48,702 nt of DNA from Neisseria lactamica NS19 (lineage in GTDB: Bacteria; Pseudomonadota; Gammaproteobacteria; Burkholderiales; Neisseriaceae): contig AEPI01000077.1 in the NCBI GenBank assembly GCA_000193795.2, positions 1-48,702 of the forward strand. The letters run 5' to 3'. The translations under genes were made by a program, and so were the position numbers. Shown here piece after piece: positions 48,203-48,702 of the stretch. Numbering within the stretch: position 1 is the stretch's first letter; each line of letters starts with the position of its first letter. Below the pieces are notes generated by a model. That model did no database searches. It saw only the letters and a list, made by a program, of their open reading frames with translations, and had not been told where the DNA came from.

Positions 48203-48702
48203 TTTATAGGATGTAAGGTAAATTATTTTTACTATAGTAGTCTCTACAAAAGATTGTCTGAAAATCAATTTTCAGACAATCTCTTCACACCTATTAAACT
48301 TCTTGATGGGTAGAGCAGAAGACAATTTTCGTCAACATCTACTTCTTCCAGGCAGAGAGATACAGCAGTTTAATGGCGCGTCAAATACTATTATACTGAA
48401 CTACTTTCCGCTCAAGCCCGCACCGCAGCTTGCAGCAGTCTTCACTAAATCTTTATTTGTTAACAATATGGACTCGCTCAGCTTCGCTCACGTCTTGCCG
48501 GAGACAAGCACGCGGCCATGTATGCAAAAATTTAAGACTGCTGCATGATCATTAATCCCAAAGGTATTCCAAAAATAATTGTCCAAACTGGTTATCGGAA
48601 CAGGAGCGCGATTGAAGTGTAACGCGAAATTTCAGGCAATCTGCATACCCCGCAATGACTGTGGCTGTCTAAACCCCGCATTTCAGGAATGAACCATCGC
48701 CC
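48203..48702. other. Downstream stretch with no recognised gene
   Basis: An AT-rich segment holds a near-perfect inverted repeat (48251-48282, AGATTGTCTGAAAA and TTTTCAGACAATCT), a terminator-like site with a uptake-word-like centre. Base composition returns to a mixed state from about 48,300. A small frame at 48303-48548 shows no domain. I see nothing else I can support. Confidence 0.6.

Noticed and set aside
1..48702. CRISPR array
   Set aside because: No regular direct repeats with unique spacers of 30-40 bases; the repeats found are dRS3, uptake words and short tandem repeats.

Overview
The window is Neisseria chromosome, most likely N. meningitidis or a very close relative. The 12-base uptake word ATGCCGTCTGAA flanks the housekeeping genes, dRS3 repeats (ATTCCC...GGGAAT) are present, and the gene order ppx - Slam-type transporter - lipoprotein - regulator - lytic transglycosylase - MFS transporter - ssb matches what I remember of meningococcus.

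Region 1 (1-3,124, all minus strand) is part of a filamentous (MDA/Nf-type) prophage. It has a rolling-circle-type replication initiator, a small ssDNA-binding-like protein, small coat and minor coat proteins, and the N-terminus of a TspB-like protein cut by the window edge. Region 2 (about 3,230-35,060, plus strand) is a Mu-like prophage. It has an early region with Gam, a phage RdgC, GemA and Mor; a lysis block (amidase, holin-like protein, nested spanins); terminase, portal, MuF-type protein, protease/scaffold and capsid; a contractile tail (sheath, tube, frameshifted chaperones, tape measure, gpN, gpP, gp45-48, fibre); and a right-end cargo zone with a BrnT/BrnA toxin-antitoxin pair. The Mu transposase, target-capture and repressor genes are not in the window: the filamentous prophage lies where they should be, so the Mu left end is deleted or lies beyond an inserted filamentous phage. 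Three 12-bp repeats near 34,958-35,026 look like the right-end transposase sites.

Region 3 (35,128-42,809) is chromosomal: ppx interrupted by an in-frame amber codon, a Slam outer-membrane translocator beside a probable client lipoprotein, an HTH regulator, a lytic transglycosylase, a YajR-like MFS transporter and ssb. Region 4 (about 42,900-48,290) is a strongly AT-rich insertion behind the ssb terminator. It carries three tyrosine recombinases and a small coiled-coil protein (Tn554-like architecture). The second recombinase is shortened by a stop codon and the third is broken by three frameshifts. The last 400 bases hold nothing I recognise.

The most interesting signals are (a) two tandem ~110-nt units between the MuF and gpG genes whose closing stems differ in sequence yet keep pairing (compensatory change), indicating an RNA structure I do not recognise; (b) a switch of uptake-word dialect, 16 AGGCCGTCTGAA words in the Mu core against ATGCCGTCTGAA in the right-end cargo and chromosome, suggesting the phage core evolved in another Neisseria lineage; and (c) the amber-interrupted ppx next to the prophage.
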